From assembly GCF_001659605.2 (NCBI RefSeq), contig NC_035168.2, positions 13,455,862 to 13,519,861 on the forward strand: a stretch of DNA of 64,000 nt, in the 5' to 3' direction. Below are positions 1 through 11,320 of this stretch, piece after piece. The notes below the pieces were generated by a model. It was not told the DNA's origin. It ran no database searches and saw nothing but the letters and a program-made list of their open reading frames with translations. A program made the position numbers and the translations under genes. How positions within the stretch are numbered: position 1 is the first letter of the stretch; each line of letters begins with the position of its first letter. The stretch comes from Manihot esculenta (lineage: Eukaryota > Streptophyta > Magnoliopsida > Malpighiales > Euphorbiaceae).

Positions 1-1231
1 GTCTGTATAAGCACATAAAGACTCAAATGAGGGACCAAACAAGCTTATGACCAACTCTATTAAACTCCCCAAGAATCCCCTTACACTCACTCTAATAGTC
101 ATGCAAAGCAAGCAAAAGAAAGCTAGACAGAACACTTTCGGCGGCAGGTTCGGCGGCCGAATGTCCTCTCCAGAGACGAAACTCAAGCACCTTCGGCGGC
201 CGAATCTCTATGTTCGGCGGCCGAACCCTTTCGGGGGCAAGTTTCGGAGGCCACAAGGCACTCCAGAGACGAAAGTCTCTAACCTTCGGCGGCACCTTCG
301 GCGGCCGAATCCCCCAAACAGAGCCGAACATGCACAAGCTCGCGGGGGCAAACTATGGCAGCCTAAGCCACCATGCAAGAGGTTCGGCGGCCGAATGAAC
401 CTTCGGCTGCCGAACCTGAGTTCATCCAGAACTCAGCTTCAACGGCAACCCATCTCCTCCTTCCCTTCAATAACTCCAAACATACATATACCAATTCCTC
501 AACACACATATACATAAGTATATGATCACAGGGGTCCAAAACTATCTAATAACCCCAAACAACAAATCAAACATAACACATAAACATGTATACATGCATA
601 ACTCATTAAAACTATCATTAAGAACCTAAACATGCATCTCCTTCCACAAATCCCCCTAAAACCTTCAGAAAACATATTCAAGAACATCACTTACCTCCTG
701 TAGTAAGAAACTACACACTCTGAACAAGGGAAAATGGATCACCTCCTCTCACACTCTCAAACTCTCAAACGCGTAACTTTTGTTTCTCTCAACTCTCAAC
801 ACCTTTGCAAGCACCTCAAGCTTCTGTATGATCACCCAAAACATGTACAGGTGAGTCATAGAGACGTGGCCATTCCATGGCAAGAATCTGAGGCCAACAC
901 TTGTCAAAAACCATGACTCAGCTCACCAGCCAACTCATCGTCGGCTGCCCAATCACATGCAAGACCATGCAATCGTTCGGGGGCCGAACTTTACCTTCGG
1001 AAGCCGAACATTGAGCACTTTCGGCGGCCGAACTTACCTTCGGCGGCCGAACTTGGCTACAGTCTCCATGAACCATTTTCTCTTCAAAACTCAAAAACTA
1101 TAGAACTGTAAAACCATAAAACACCGCATAACACTTAGAAAACAAAAATCCTACCCTTTTATCGAATCCCAGCACCCCGGATTCCACCAGACAAAAGGAA
1201 TTCCGGTGCCGGATTCTAGCCGAGCATTACA
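1..1231 (-). mobile_element. Partial LTR of a Ty3/Gypsy element, rich in CG palindromes
   Basis: The stretch ends at 1231 in ...GCATTACA, which on the minus strand reads TGTAATGCTCGGC, a typical LTR start similar in layout to the TGTAACGACCC LTRs at 51.65 and 62.4 kb. It lacks long reading frames of coding quality. It holds about ten copies of the palindrome TTCGGCGGCCGAA or near variants, in clusters at about 150-410 and 965-1055. Near the end (1165-1220) there are short inverted GGATTCC/GGAATTCC blocks. The other LTR end lies outside the window, so family and state are inferred. Confidence 0.5.
150..1055. repeat. Dispersed TTCGGCGGCCGAA palindrome clusters
   Basis: The 13-base palindrome and one-base variants (for example TTCGGCTGCCGAA and TTCGGGGGCCGAA) recur in two clusters, 150-410 and 965-1055. 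Spacing is irregular and the intervening bases are unrelated, so this is not a simple tandem array. Each copy holds several CpG sites in a locally AT-rich context. Confidence 0.8.
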
Positions 1232-1373
1232 GTCTTGATCAAACATAATTTAGACACATTTTTTCTACTATTATTAGTACTAAATTAAATATTTTCTAGC
1301 TAGTTTTGTGATTTTTATCATATTTTGCAGAAAAGTATAAAAATAGAAGATTTGATGAAAGTTGGCGTTCGCA

Positions 1374-2088
1374 GTTCTAATATCAACCACAAAGAGATGG
1401 CTATACTTTGAGTCACATACCATAGAAGTCAGAATAGATTACCCTATGCAGAAGATTCTACACAAGCCGGAGTCGTCAGGGCGGTTATCCACCATGACAA
1501 TAATACTGTCAGCCTAAGATATCAGGTATGTCCTAAGGAAGGCTATGAAAGCCCAATGCTAGCTGATTTTGTTGCAAAGATGACTCTGTCGTTAGAAACT
1601 TCAGGGTCCTCGGAGGAAGACACAGAGGAATGGAAGGTCTAGGTGGATAGAGCTTGCGGAGCCGGGAGTTTAGGAATCGGGATCCTATTACAATCTCAGA
1701 CAGGGATAAAGCTTCGATATGCGGCCAAACTCACATTCAATTCCACTAACAATGTAGTCGAATATAAGGCTGTAATGATGGCTCTAAGAATCATCAAGGA
1801 ATGAGGTATATAAAAATCTATTATTTTTAGTGACTTACAATTGGTTGTTAATTAATGCCAAGGACAATTCAGAGTCCGAGAACCGAACCTCATCAAATAT
1901 GAGGAGAAGGTTTGGTCCTTGATGAACAAGATCAAAGATGGAAAGACAACTACAAACTTTGCCAGGTGGCCAGAGGCAACATCGAAGAGGTGGATCTTCT
2001 AGCCAAGATGGCAGAGGCGGGGGAATAGCACTTGACCCAACTATTTTAATTTGAGGAATTGCACACCCCAGCAACAACAGTGGAATAG
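1374..2088 (+). pseudogene. Degenerate Tat-type Gypsy RNase H region
   Basis: Three-frame reading of the plus strand gives the end of the first RNase H domain (TDYP, RILHKPESSGR, LADFVAKM), a linker, then the second, archaeal-type RNase H domain (VDRACGAGS, LRYAAKLTFNSTNNVVEYKA). Dual RNase H is the mark of the Tat lineage. Frame changes and stops show decay; one stop lies just before the VDRA motif at about 1642. The upstream RT is not present. The reading continues in the integrase fragment at 4592 after removal of the 2094-4586 insertion. Confidence 0.75.
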
Positions 2089-3203
2089 TATTTTGTTAGT
2101 GTATTTGTCTTAGACCATTATCTTGGACCTTTTTGTATGTCCTTTTATTTATTAATAAAATAGATTTTATTATCATTATTATTTATTTGCATGTTACATA
2201 ATAATGATTAACATCCTTGGTTACTTATTATTATGGTGATAATAATAAAATATAACTAGTATGATTATTGATTGATAATCATGAGATGATTATGTGTATG
2301 TTGATATAATTCAATAATCATAGATACTTGTTAAAGAACAATGAATTGGATGGATCCACATTGAGATCACTACATGGGTTATTGTTATAAGTGAATCTCA
2401 AAATAGTTATGTTTTAATCTTTTGACTTGAGATTGTCATAGTTTCCAATATAAAGACTGTTATATTTTGACATAACCAAACATTGTCTTTAATAAGATAA
2501 TTATAAAGGTTATGATTGAGCATAATAGAAATTATGTAGAGGATATTGAACAATCAAGATAGAATTTGTCCCTGTCTTTGAGAGAGATACATTCTGGACC
2601 CCTCGGTAAGTGAGACTGAGAAATGTATGACCGTGCTCAAATGAATTGATAGTATGATCAATATCATTTGGTTTTATCAGTCTACTTAAAGATCGAGAAA
2701 TCATAAGTTTGAACATTATAAGTTTGACATTGACCATGACTTATGTTCAAACTAGATATCGTGTGACAAAGGGATTAATAGATGACTATTTATTAGGCTT
2801 TATTAGACTATCGATCTTTATATTAATTGGGTAGTCATAATGTTTTGCTAGAGGCCGCTTATGATTTATGGATCTTGTGGGATTGAGTCTATTGTCAATT
2901 AATGTGAGCCTATTGAGTCATACACAAAAAAAGTCGTTGATGTGCTATGTCATATTAATGGGCTAAAAGCCCATTAGTATAATTAATAATAATAAAGATA
3001 TTATTATTAATATTAATTATTTATTATTATAAGATAATAATATTTAAAAGATCTGCAGTCTATCTGTAACTGCTACAGATAAAAGATTTTTTCGTTTTCT
3101 TTTTCAAAAGAGACTTATCACATAGATATTTGAGTATCTGCGAGATTGTGATAGTTGGTTATGAACACAACTCTTTTTCGAAAAGAAGTGTGGGAAAATA
3201 AAA

Positions 3204-3958
3204 GGGAGATTTATAATTTAATCCCTAGGTATTACCATTATTAACAAGTTAGTCCCTGTATTTTTAGAAACCTATTAAAATATACTTATGTTTTCTTTCC
3301 GTCAACGAAATAGTCCTTCCGTCCTCTTTTCCGTTAAAATTAGATAAAGGAGGAGAGAGAAAATTTTTAAAATCCAATTTTACCCTCAAATAAAATCTTT
3401 TATTTAGTCCTTGGATATTGTTATTATTAACAAGTTAGTCCTTACATTTTCAAAAATCTATTAAAACGTTTTTATCTTTTTCTATATCTATTAAAACATC
3501 CTTATTATTTTTTTTATCAATAAAATAGTCCATATCTTTTCTCATATCTATTAAAACGTCCTTATTATTTCTTTTCATCAACGAAATAGTCCCTCCTCAT
3601 CGTTTCTTTCCGTCAACGAAATCGTCCCTCCCTATATTTTTAGAAATCTATTAAAACGTCCTTATCGTTTTTGTTTGTCAACAAAATAGTCTATATCTTT
3701 TCTCACATCTATTAAAATGTCATTATCATTTCTTTTTGTCAAAGAAATAGTCCCCATCTTTTCTTTTCTCCTCCTCCTCCTCCTCCTCCGAAAAAGAAGA
3801 AAAAGAAGAAGGAGAAGAAGAAGAAGAAGAGAAAGAAGAAAAAGAAGAAAAAGAAGAAAAAGAAGAAGAAGAAGAAGAAGGAGAAGAAGGAGAAGAAGAA
3901 GAAGAGAAAGAAGAAAAAGAAGAAAAAGAAGCAAAAGAAGAAGAAGAAGGAGGAGAAG

Positions 3959-3991
<33 letters not shown>

Positions 3992-4235
3992 AAGCAGAAG
4001 GAGAAGAAGAAGCAGAAGAAGGAGGAAGAATTGATGAAGAAGAAAAGGAAGGAGGAGGAGGAGGAAAATAATGGGAGGTAATTTAGTTTTTACTATATTT
4101 TTAACGGCAAAAATAGACGGAAGGACTATTTTGTTGATGGAGAGAAAAGATAAGGACATTTTAATAGGTTCCTAAAAATACAGGGACTGACTTGTTAATA
4201 ATGACAATACTTAGGGACTAAATTATAAATCTCCC
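3204..4235. mobile_element. Mutator-like non-autonomous TIR element
   Basis: The left end GGGAGATTTATAATTTAATC is matched by the reverse complement of the right end for about 150 bases with scattered mismatches. The element is flanked on both sides by the same nine bases AAAATAAAA (3195-3203 and 4236-4244), which fits the 8-10-bp duplication of Mutator-like elements. It encodes no transposase. Blocks of the TIR (TATTAAAACGTCCTTAT, CAACGAAATAGTCC) recur internally at about 3465-3735, so the left arm has been amplified. The centre is a GAA-rich microsatellite. Confidence 0.85.
3765..4070. repeat. GAA/GAAGAAG microsatellite
   Basis: About 300 bases of almost pure purine on the plus strand, mostly GAA with AGG and GCA interruptions, following a short CTC tract. 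It lies inside the Mutator-like element. The long poly-Leu/poly-Arg open frames across it are artefacts of the repeat. Confidence 0.9.
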
Positions 4236-4591
4236 AAAATAAAAAGATTGAAAAACGAATAAAAGACCTTCTTTGAATCATGGGAGAAAGTGTTTTTGGT
4301 GATCATTTTTCTGGGTTGTAGATTGGGGAGAACATAGCTTACCCATTCGTTGAGAGAGCTAGCACTCCAGATGAAAACATTCGTGTGGATACCATAGAGG
4401 ATGTTCGTTTCAGAAGCAGCACCATCAGTCCAGAATTGTCTTTTTCTTCAAGTCTAAAAGGTTAGTCTCTCATCCTTCCTTTCGAAATAAACGAAGCACT
4501 CGAATCCTGAAAGCCTGAAAGGGAAATAAAGATTTTTATTTTCCGTTACGTGTTTTGGGTTGTAGTAATCTCTGGGTTTCCTTACATCTTT

Positions 4592-5847
4592 CTCTATAGA
4601 AGAAGGGGAATCATTGATGATGCCAGTATACAAATTCTTGGCATAAGATTACCTTCGAGCCGATGAATTATCAGCCAAACAGATAATAAGGAAGTCTTCT
4701 AAATACGCACTAATTGATGGTTGGCTGTATAGAAGGTCTTCAACACATCCATGGCTGCGATGTGTTACCGAAGAAGAAAGCTAGGAAATCTTAAGGGATA
4801 TCCATGAAGATGATTGCGGGAGTCATGAAGGAGCCCGAACAATTGCTCGAAAAGCATTTGAACAAGGATATTACTGGTCGGTGATAATGAAAGACACGAA
4901 TCAGTTTGTCCACAGATGTCAAAGATACCAAATACATGCAAACATCCCGAGGACCCTAGGAGAGATGCAAGCGACCATTCGAAGTCCTTGGCCTTTCTTT
5001 CAATGGGGGACAGACATCCTTGGCCCATTCCCTAAGGCAATCGGATTAAGAAAATTCGTAATCGTAGCAATAGATCATTTTAGCAAGTGGGCAGAGGCTG
5101 AGGTGGTACAGTCCATCACCACCAACAAGCGATTTTCTTCATTAGCAAAAACATGTTCACCCGATTTGAAATACCAAAGATAGTAATCATTGACAATGGA
5201 ACTTAGTTCGCAAGCTCTAGGTTCAAAGACTTCTGTAAGAAATGGGAAATTAACTTAAGATTTAGCTTAGCTTATCATCTCCAGACCAATAGTGTGACTG
5301 AGGTGACTAACAGGACCATCCTACAGGGTCTAAAGAAAAGACTCGACCAAGCCATGGGCAACTGGCCTGAAGAGCTATCCCACATACTATGGGCATACAG
5401 AACCACCCCAGGATAGCTATAGGAGAAACACCATTTTCTTTTGTATAATGGGCCGAGGCAGTTATTCCCGTGTAAATCCAAATAGGCAACTTCAGAACAC
5501 AATACCCTGAGATATTCGGGAATCCTGAAGAAATGCATTTCAATTTGGACCAAGAAAAATTCCTACGAGAAAAGGCCACAATCAGAATGGCGGTTTATAG
5601 AAACAAGATGTCCAGAATATTCAACAGTAAAGTTAGGCCACGCGCCTTCAATATAAGGGATCTAGTCCTCCTTAAAAGAACAGATGTGACGGGTGGCAAT
5701 ATCAGGTCTGGTAAGTTGGGCGAGAATTGAAAAGGACCATTCGAGATTTCAAAGGTTATTCATCTAGGGTCATATAAGCTGACCAAGTTAAATGGTCAAG
5801 TTATTTTTCATTCCTGGAATATCTATAATCTGAGAAGGCTTTATTAA
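4592..5847 (+). pseudogene. Degenerate Tat-type integrase
   Basis: The plus strand encodes, with frame breaks, the zinc-binding region (HEGARTIARKAFEQGYYW, then CQRYQIHAN in place of a full C-x2-C), the core (WGTDILGPFPKA, DHFSKWAEAE, DNGT) and the C-terminal part (LRRLY at about 5845). Stops lie near 4783, 5182 and 5727. It is the same element as the RNase H fragment at 1374-2088. The C-terminal piece (5533-5730) stays open. No function is expected. Confidence 0.8.
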
Positions 5848-5929
5848 TAGCATATCAATAAGATATTTTCACATGTGGTGTTCTTCAGTAACAAGGAACG
5901 ATGGGATGGCCTCCCTCAAAGAAAGACTA

Positions 5930-6560
5930 GATTAAGCCATAAGGCAGTTTTCGCTAGGCTAGCTCACGAGGCAATTTTTGCCAAATCACTCGGACATCGG
6001 TTCCACGAATCAAGGCCATAAGGCAAATTTTAGCCAGCCAGGTTACAAGATAATTTTCGCTAGACCACTCGAGCATCGATCCCACAAATCAAGTCCATAA
6101 GGCAAATTCTAGCCAGACTAGGGCACAAGACAATTTTCGCTAGACCACTTGAGCTTTGATCCCACGAATCAAGACCACAACGCAAATTTTAGCCAGGCCA
6201 GGTCATAAGGCAATTTTCGCCAGACCACTCGGGCATTGATCCCTCAAAGCAAGGCCATAAGGCAATTTTAGCCAGGCTGGGTCACAAGGCGGTGCCTGTC
6301 AGACCACTTGGGCGCTGGTCCCACGAATTAAGGCCATAAGGTAATCTTAGCTAGGCTAGGCCATAAGGCAGTCTTTTTCAGGCCATTCGGGCATTAGTTC
6401 CATAAATCAAGTCCACAAGGCAAATATTCGCCAATCTAGGTCGTAAAGCAGTTTTCGCCAAGCCATTCGGGCATTGATCCCATTAAGCAAGGCCAGGGCA
6501 TGAAACGACTCTCGCTAGACCATGAATTTAGGCATTGGCCCATTAATTAAGTCATCTGCG
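5930..6560. repeat. Tandem array of a diverged ~80-bp unit
   Basis: A unit of the form AAGGCCATAAGGCAA...TTTTCGCCAGACCACTCGGGC recurs about eight times at roughly 80-base steps (starts near 6010, 6088, 6169, 6249, 6329, 6407, 6487), with many substitutions. It lies directly after the integrase end of the old Tat element, the same relative place as the 76-bp array of the young Tat element. Confidence 0.8.
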
Positions 6561-7529
6561 CCAGACAGCTAGGAAAGGCAGATATACCAACTCTCCAAAA
6601 GACAAAGGTTGAAGGCGTCAAACAAAGAACTAGATCGGATGAAAGATCCTTATTAACAAATCCACCTAGGGTGTTTTACGAAGGACGACAGTCCGTCGGG
6701 CCACATGCCTAGGTATTAATCCTATTTTTCAGTAACTATTTTATGACTAAACGGGCGTTAAAGAAAATATGCTTTAGCCCCCCTTTCGTTCGGCAAAAAT
6801 AATGGCAACAAAGAAAGCACAGAAAAACGTGCGAAACATATGTTTTTTCATTATAAAACATTACAAGGAGTTAAGAAAGGAACTTGAATAAAGTCTCTAT
6901 TACATCAAAGTCTCCATTACATCAAGAGTCTCTATTACATCAAAAGTCTCTATTACATCAAAATCCTTAAAAACTATCCCATCCTATGGGAGGAAGCTGA
7001 TTGAAAGGCCATGAGAAGAACTGTCTCTCTAACTACCTTCCTGTCCTTGCCCTCGAAATCAATCTCGCATAATCCAATCCCCTTTGGGGGTTGCGACACT
7101 GAAAACCTATTATCGTCGGGCTGGTTGCAGTCCTCAACCAATGCACAGAGCTAAGCAGTGTACTCGCACCTTCAGGAAGACCACCTTTAGTTGCTTTTCG
7201 AAGACTATAATAATATCCTCCACATAGATTTAATTACCCTCAAGAATAGAAAAAAAAAAAAAGAAACCTCCATTCCTCTCTCCAATGAGAAATTGTTGTG
7301 AACCAAAAAGAAAAAAGAAGGGTTCTTATATAGTAAAGTAGTTGACAAAGCTTTGAATGTGACATAGAAGATAAGGCGACCACAGGCAAGCGAAATGACG
7401 CTCACAATTGAGATCATGCCACATGTGCTAAACTGGAAAAGCAAACGGTCACCTTCAAACCTAAATAGTTAAAGACCGGCAAGGAGACCTCTAATGTTAC
7501 ATAACATTTGCCCAAAGTAAGCTATGAGT
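6561..7529. other. Non-coding 3' region of the old Tat element
   Basis: No protein domain is seen. It contains a short cluster of TCTCTATTACATCAAA units (about 6888-6960) and a homopolymeric A run near 7248. It joins the repeat array to the LTR and is read as untranslated internal sequence. Confidence 0.4.
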
Positions 7530-8020
7530 TATCACCACAAAACAGGGGCCACGTGATGGGAATTTGACAAGTGAAAAACACGATCCCTCTACGGAAAGAG
7601 AGATCCGAAAATTTTAACACTCGGACCATCATCAAAACTGCCCTCCCCTGATAGGCCGAGTCTTGACAATGGTTACCGTTACTAGGTACATTTCCACTTT
7701 GCCTATGATCGTGGGATTACCTACCCATTAACTAGCGATATCCATTATCGAGCAGTCGGCTACATCATCACCGGATTCTCAGAAAATGTTATATTTATCT
7801 CTATCTTCTTATAGTATAAAAGGGAAATGATAACAGAGACAAATGTACATTATTCTCTAACACTAAAACTCTAAGCAATTTGTTGTATTATCTCCTTGTC
7901 ATGATATTGACTTGAGCGTTGGAGTAGCTGTCGTGGACACTTACCAACTACCTCACATTTTCTTCTTTGCAGGTTCTAACATAATCTCATTCCGACCACG
8001 TCATCAATATAATCTCAACT
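7530..8020 (+). mobile_element. 3' LTR of the old Tat element (approximate bounds)
   Basis: A promoter-like core, TATAGTATAAAAGGG (about 7810), precedes an R-U5-like stretch with TTGACTTGAGCGTTGG, a sequence commonly seen near the end of Tat LTRs. The block ends around 8020 in ...CAACTACATCA. The start could not be fixed because no matching 5' LTR lies in the window. Confidence 0.5.
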
Positions 8021-8024
8021 ACAT

Positions 8025-8026
<2 letters not shown>

Positions 8027-8058
<32 letters not shown>
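8027..8058. repeat. (AT)n microsatellite
   Basis: About 16 AT repeats immediately after the old LTR. The rest of 8059-8463 is AT-rich DNA with T runs and no recognisable gene. Confidence 0.9.
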
Positions 8059-8060
<2 letters not shown>

Positions 8061-8463
8061 AAATTCAAATAACATACCTTTTGCCAAAAGGAATGCTTTT
8101 GCCTAAGAGCATATAGACAATACTATTTGTTTTTTTTTTTCAGTTTTTTTAACTAAACTAACATTTGTCATGTCTTTTTTTTCTTTCAAAGTTTTAGAGT
8201 TGTGCCACAAACAATTAAGATTTATCAGTCTGCAAAATTTAAAGCTGTTAAGTTTATAACGGTAAGTAAATTTGGTCTTCCTATAATTATTTGGGCAATG
8301 TAATAGCTAAACTTATATATTTTTATTTTTATTTTAAATATGGTAATGTAGAGAATTAATTTATTACTATTTTTATTTTATTAAATGATATTTCAATACG
8401 CATCGTTTAATATGATTATGCATATATATTAAATATACTATTCTTTTTTTTTGAAATAGATAT

Positions 8464-8960
8464 TGATGATCTGAGATCCAATAGAATAGGGTTTTACCAG
8501 GGTTTTTCTATTACAGAGTAATGCTTAAACTTTCTGAGGAGGGGACTCCTCTTTTATACATTGTCTTGCTTGCTGGTGACGTGTAAAGATCTCTCCAGGA
8601 TTGGACCACGTGTCTCTGCCATGCGGATTCGGAAGTACTGGGGTATCAACCGCCTGCTCCATGCGTAACGGCCTCTGATTCTCCCCGTGCGTACGCCCGA
8701 GCGGATCTGCCAGGTTGTCTGGTGAATATTTTTCTGAATCCTGGGCTGGACCGAGAGTTGGGCCGGATGCTAAGCCTGAGTGGAGAGGGCCTGCTCCATG
8801 CGGACCGGGCCGGCTTGAGTGAGGAAGATGGGTCGAGCCCGGCCTTGAAGGTTGGATGAGCCAGGCTTGTTATGTATATTAGGTGTGTGGGCCTCTACGT
8901 CATGGGCCTTGGGCTGTGGTCAAGCCCCTGGTCCGGGGTGAAGGAATCCAGCAGTCATCA
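8464..8960 (-). repeat. 3' LTR of the young Tat element
   Basis: 497 bases, TGATGATCTGAG...CAGTCATCA on the plus strand. It differs from the other LTR by three transitions: ACGTGT versus ACGCGT, ATCAACC versus ATCAGCC, and CTGAATCC versus CTGGATCC. It lies at the 3' end in element sense. Confidence 0.95.
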
Positions 8961-8976
8961 ATTGCCCCTTCACCTT
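8961..8976 (-). promoter_or_regulatory. Polypurine tract of the young Tat element
   Basis: On the minus strand the bases just inside the 3' LTR read AAGGTGAAGGGGCAAT, a purine-rich tract of the kind that primes plus-strand DNA synthesis. Confidence 0.75.
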
Positions 8977-9001
8977 CTCGGCAGTTATTGCTCCAACTGT
9001 C

Positions 9002-10330
9002 GAGGGGGTGAATACCAAGAACTATTATGATCGCGTCTGTTCGGGTTCAGGTGCCTTAATAACATCCTTTCATCTTTCAGTCGTTGCGCAGTTTCTGAAT
9101 TCTATCTGCTCTTTCCTCTTTCTGTCTTTTCTCTATTCTTCTTGTCCTCTGCCGCCTTTACTTTCTTATCATCATTATCTGAACATTTCCTTTCTTTCCT
9201 TTTCTGTGAATATCTTTTAGAAATCTGACATCATTAGCTTAGAGTCTAGTGTAGCTCTGCCCCGTGTTAAGTCCTCAGGCTCCGAGTATATATCGGTGCC
9301 AGCTTTTCTTCATTCGTGAGCCTTCTGTTGAAGCAAGAAATTCTTATTTTATCTATGACAGGTCTATCCGACGCCTTCTTCAAACAGATTGCCTTGTGCC
9401 CCAGAGGTTTGCCGTGATTGTGCTCTTATCATCTTAAGGGAGAACTGTTTCTGACTTGTCCCTGTTTTGAAACTTTTTGCAGTTCCTGAAATAAAAATGG
9501 GTCAGTTCACAATTCTTGAGAATTTGATGTTACCTCTAAGGCGTTTGGATGGTGCATTGAAGATCCTTCGGGTATGGCAATCGAAGAGTGGGACCATTCG
9601 GCAAGCTGCTGAAACTGTTTTACCCAGGTCGTCTGGCCGGCCTCCTCCTCTGCTTGTTGTCCGGGCTCCAGAGAAGTTCTGGGCTGTTGAGGGGTTCGCT
9701 CTAACTTCGCCTTTTTCCGCAGAGAAACAGGGAATTTCCTCGATGCCCATGTTGTCCTCTTTTGATATAAATGGGAGTGGCGCCGGTGCTCAGCTTGTTG
9801 TTCTTTTTGATGTGAAGTACCAGTATTATTATTCCCTTTGGTGTGAAGTACCAGTATTACGTGAGACTGGGATCTGCTGCACTCAGTCAGGTCTCCAGCG
9901 ATTTCTTCGAATGTGTACTTCGCGACCTCTTCGGGGCCGTAGCCTCGAAGACTTATGTTTTTCATGTGTGGTGCATGGTCGGCATACAATATCTGAGCTT
10001 GTTCGAATGTACCGTGCATCACACTCGGGTAACCGAACGTTTGCCCAGGGGAACAGTGAGAAATGCTTATGGGAATCAACTTGTTCAGTTCCCCTATAAT
10101 AGCGGGACAGATCTTGGCCTTTTCTGCCAAACTCACATTCCGAGCTGTGAGAATTCCTCCGGGCTGAAGACCAGAGTAGTAGGATAGGTGATAATGATGT
10201 AATCGTAGATGATGATGTATGTGGTTATGTAAATCCTTTAAGGATAGTCTTTCATCCCGTAGTGTAAGCCTTTGTAACGTGCTGTAATGTACTTTTCTTT
10301 TAATGAAGTTCTTGTTCTGCTCTCATGCTT
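9002..10330 (+). pseudogene. Possible degenerate first antisense unit of the Tat element
   Basis: This segment mirrors the start of the intact antisense gene further right. It begins just after the PPT with a GTCGAGGGGGTGAA block like GTTGAGAGGGTAAA at about 11112, continues with a pyrimidine-rich leader, has an intron-like end TTTTTGCAG followed by an exon-like start (about 9480) resembling the exon 2 start at 12106, and ends with an ATGAAGTT/poly-T region like 14390. Its best open frame is 9467-10099, but it matches no domain I know, and a frame on the other strand is as long. I read it as a decayed, partial copy of the antisense module. Confidence 0.35.
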
Positions 10331-10479
10331 AAGTTGTTCTCCTTTTATCATGCGTGAAATACTTTAGATTGCTCGCCTTATAATTTTAACCAATTGAGCT
10401 CTATCCTGCTTTTTCTCGGGCTGATCTAACCTATCTGCGAGCTCTAATGAGTTGAACTCCGGATCCACTTAGCCAACTG

Positions 10480-10760
10480 GGCTTTCAAGTTTCCGAACTG
10501 GACTGTCTGACCGACCTGTGAGATCGGTCTTTACTCCGATGAATTGAGCTTTGAGTCTCCTTCGTCCGGCCGGGCTCTCAGGTCATGTTGTCCGAGCTGG
10601 ACTGACCGACCCGAGAGTTCTGTCTTTGCTTAGTGAAATGAGCTCTGAGTTTCCTTTAGCTGGCCGAGCTCCCAAGTCATGCTGTCCGAGCTGGACTAAT
10701 CCGACCTCTGAGCTCGGCTCCTGATGAGTTAAACTCTAAACTCTAAGCTCTCAGCTCAGT
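10480..10760. repeat. Degenerate ~115-bp GAGCTC-rich repeats
   Basis: Three imperfect units combine TCCGAGCTGGACT, CCGACC and GAGCTCGG motifs at about 10490, 10595 and 10690. Similar GAGCTCGG-bearing sequence follows the intact antisense gene at about 14700-14870, which supports duplication of a module made of gene plus tail. Confidence 0.55.
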
Positions 10761-11054
10761 ATGGATCCGAGGTATCCTTGTCGTCTCTTTCCGATCTCGT
10801 AACCCTTGTTTTAACAACAAGTCAAATCTTATATGTATTCTACGTGATGAGTAGGTCTAACCTTTTTCATGCTTTCATCTGCTTGCATCTTTGAGTTTTT
10901 CCTTCTATTTCCTTGATACTTACCACGGATGTGGTGAAGTGGTGGATCTTGTGGGTTAAGTTGTCTTGGCTGGAAATCAGGTCCGAACAAGTTGGACTTG
11001 CCTGGGCTTTTAAGTGATGGGCTATCATTGTGGACCTGGCCCTTGATAGATGTA

Positions 11055-11105
11055 GACAAGCCCAGCGATCATCCTTTTGCCCCTTTACCTTCTCTCCGGT
11101 TATTA
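11055..11105. other. Internal LTR-end/PPT-like junction
   Basis: The bases ...AAGCCCAGCGATCATCC, then TTGCCCCTTTACCTTCTC, closely resemble the junction at the true LTR (...AATCCAGCAGTCATCA, then ATTGCCCCTTCACCTTCTC at 8945-8979). It sits about 2.1 kb inside the element and may mark the remains of an internal LTR. Confidence 0.45.
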
Positions 11106-11320
11106 CTTAACCGTTGAGAGGGTAAACTTTGAGAGCAATTAATGGTCGCGTCGCTCCAAAACAAAACTGTTCAGATCAACGTTCCGTCTCATCATTGCCT
11201 TTCATTTCGAATTCTTTCTGTCTTCCAAAGAAATTAGCTCTCTTCTGCTCTCTGTCTCCCTGCAACTCCTTCTGCTTTTCTCACCTTATTGCATTTTCAG
11301 GTACGCTTCCTTGTTCTTCC

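Larger units (their letters stand above)
2094..4586 (+). mobile_element. Solo-LTR-like insertion (Copia-type), itself interrupted
   Basis: The block starts TGTTAGTGTATT and ends CTTACA. It separates the RNase H and integrase parts of one Tat element, whose reading resumes right after it. Flanking 5-mers are TATTT on the left and TCTTT on the right, an imperfect target duplication. No coding domain is visible. Without the nested TIR element (3204-4235) it is about 1.45 kb, a plausible length for a Copia LTR. Its start resembles the minus-strand start of the LTR at 58327-60097. Boundaries are inferred from the host element and the TG...CA ends. Confidence 0.55.

Noticed and set aside
47..517. 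156-codon plus-strand frame and its shadows
   Set aside because: Driven by repeated TTCGGCGGCCGAA palindromes, which read FGG/RPN in several frames; no domain, lies in an LTR.
3662..4159. Long poly-Leu and poly-Arg open frames on both strands
   Set aside because: Created by the GAA/TTC microsatellite inside a TIR element; no domain and no composition of a real protein.
9507..10136. 209-codon minus-strand frame opposite 9467-10099
   Set aside because: Frames on both strands are of equal length and neither shows a domain; region better explained as decayed antisense module.
11129..11320. 64-codon N-terminal extension of the antisense protein
   Set aside because: Begins at a non-ATG codon and reads as leader sequence; the first good ATG is at 11321.
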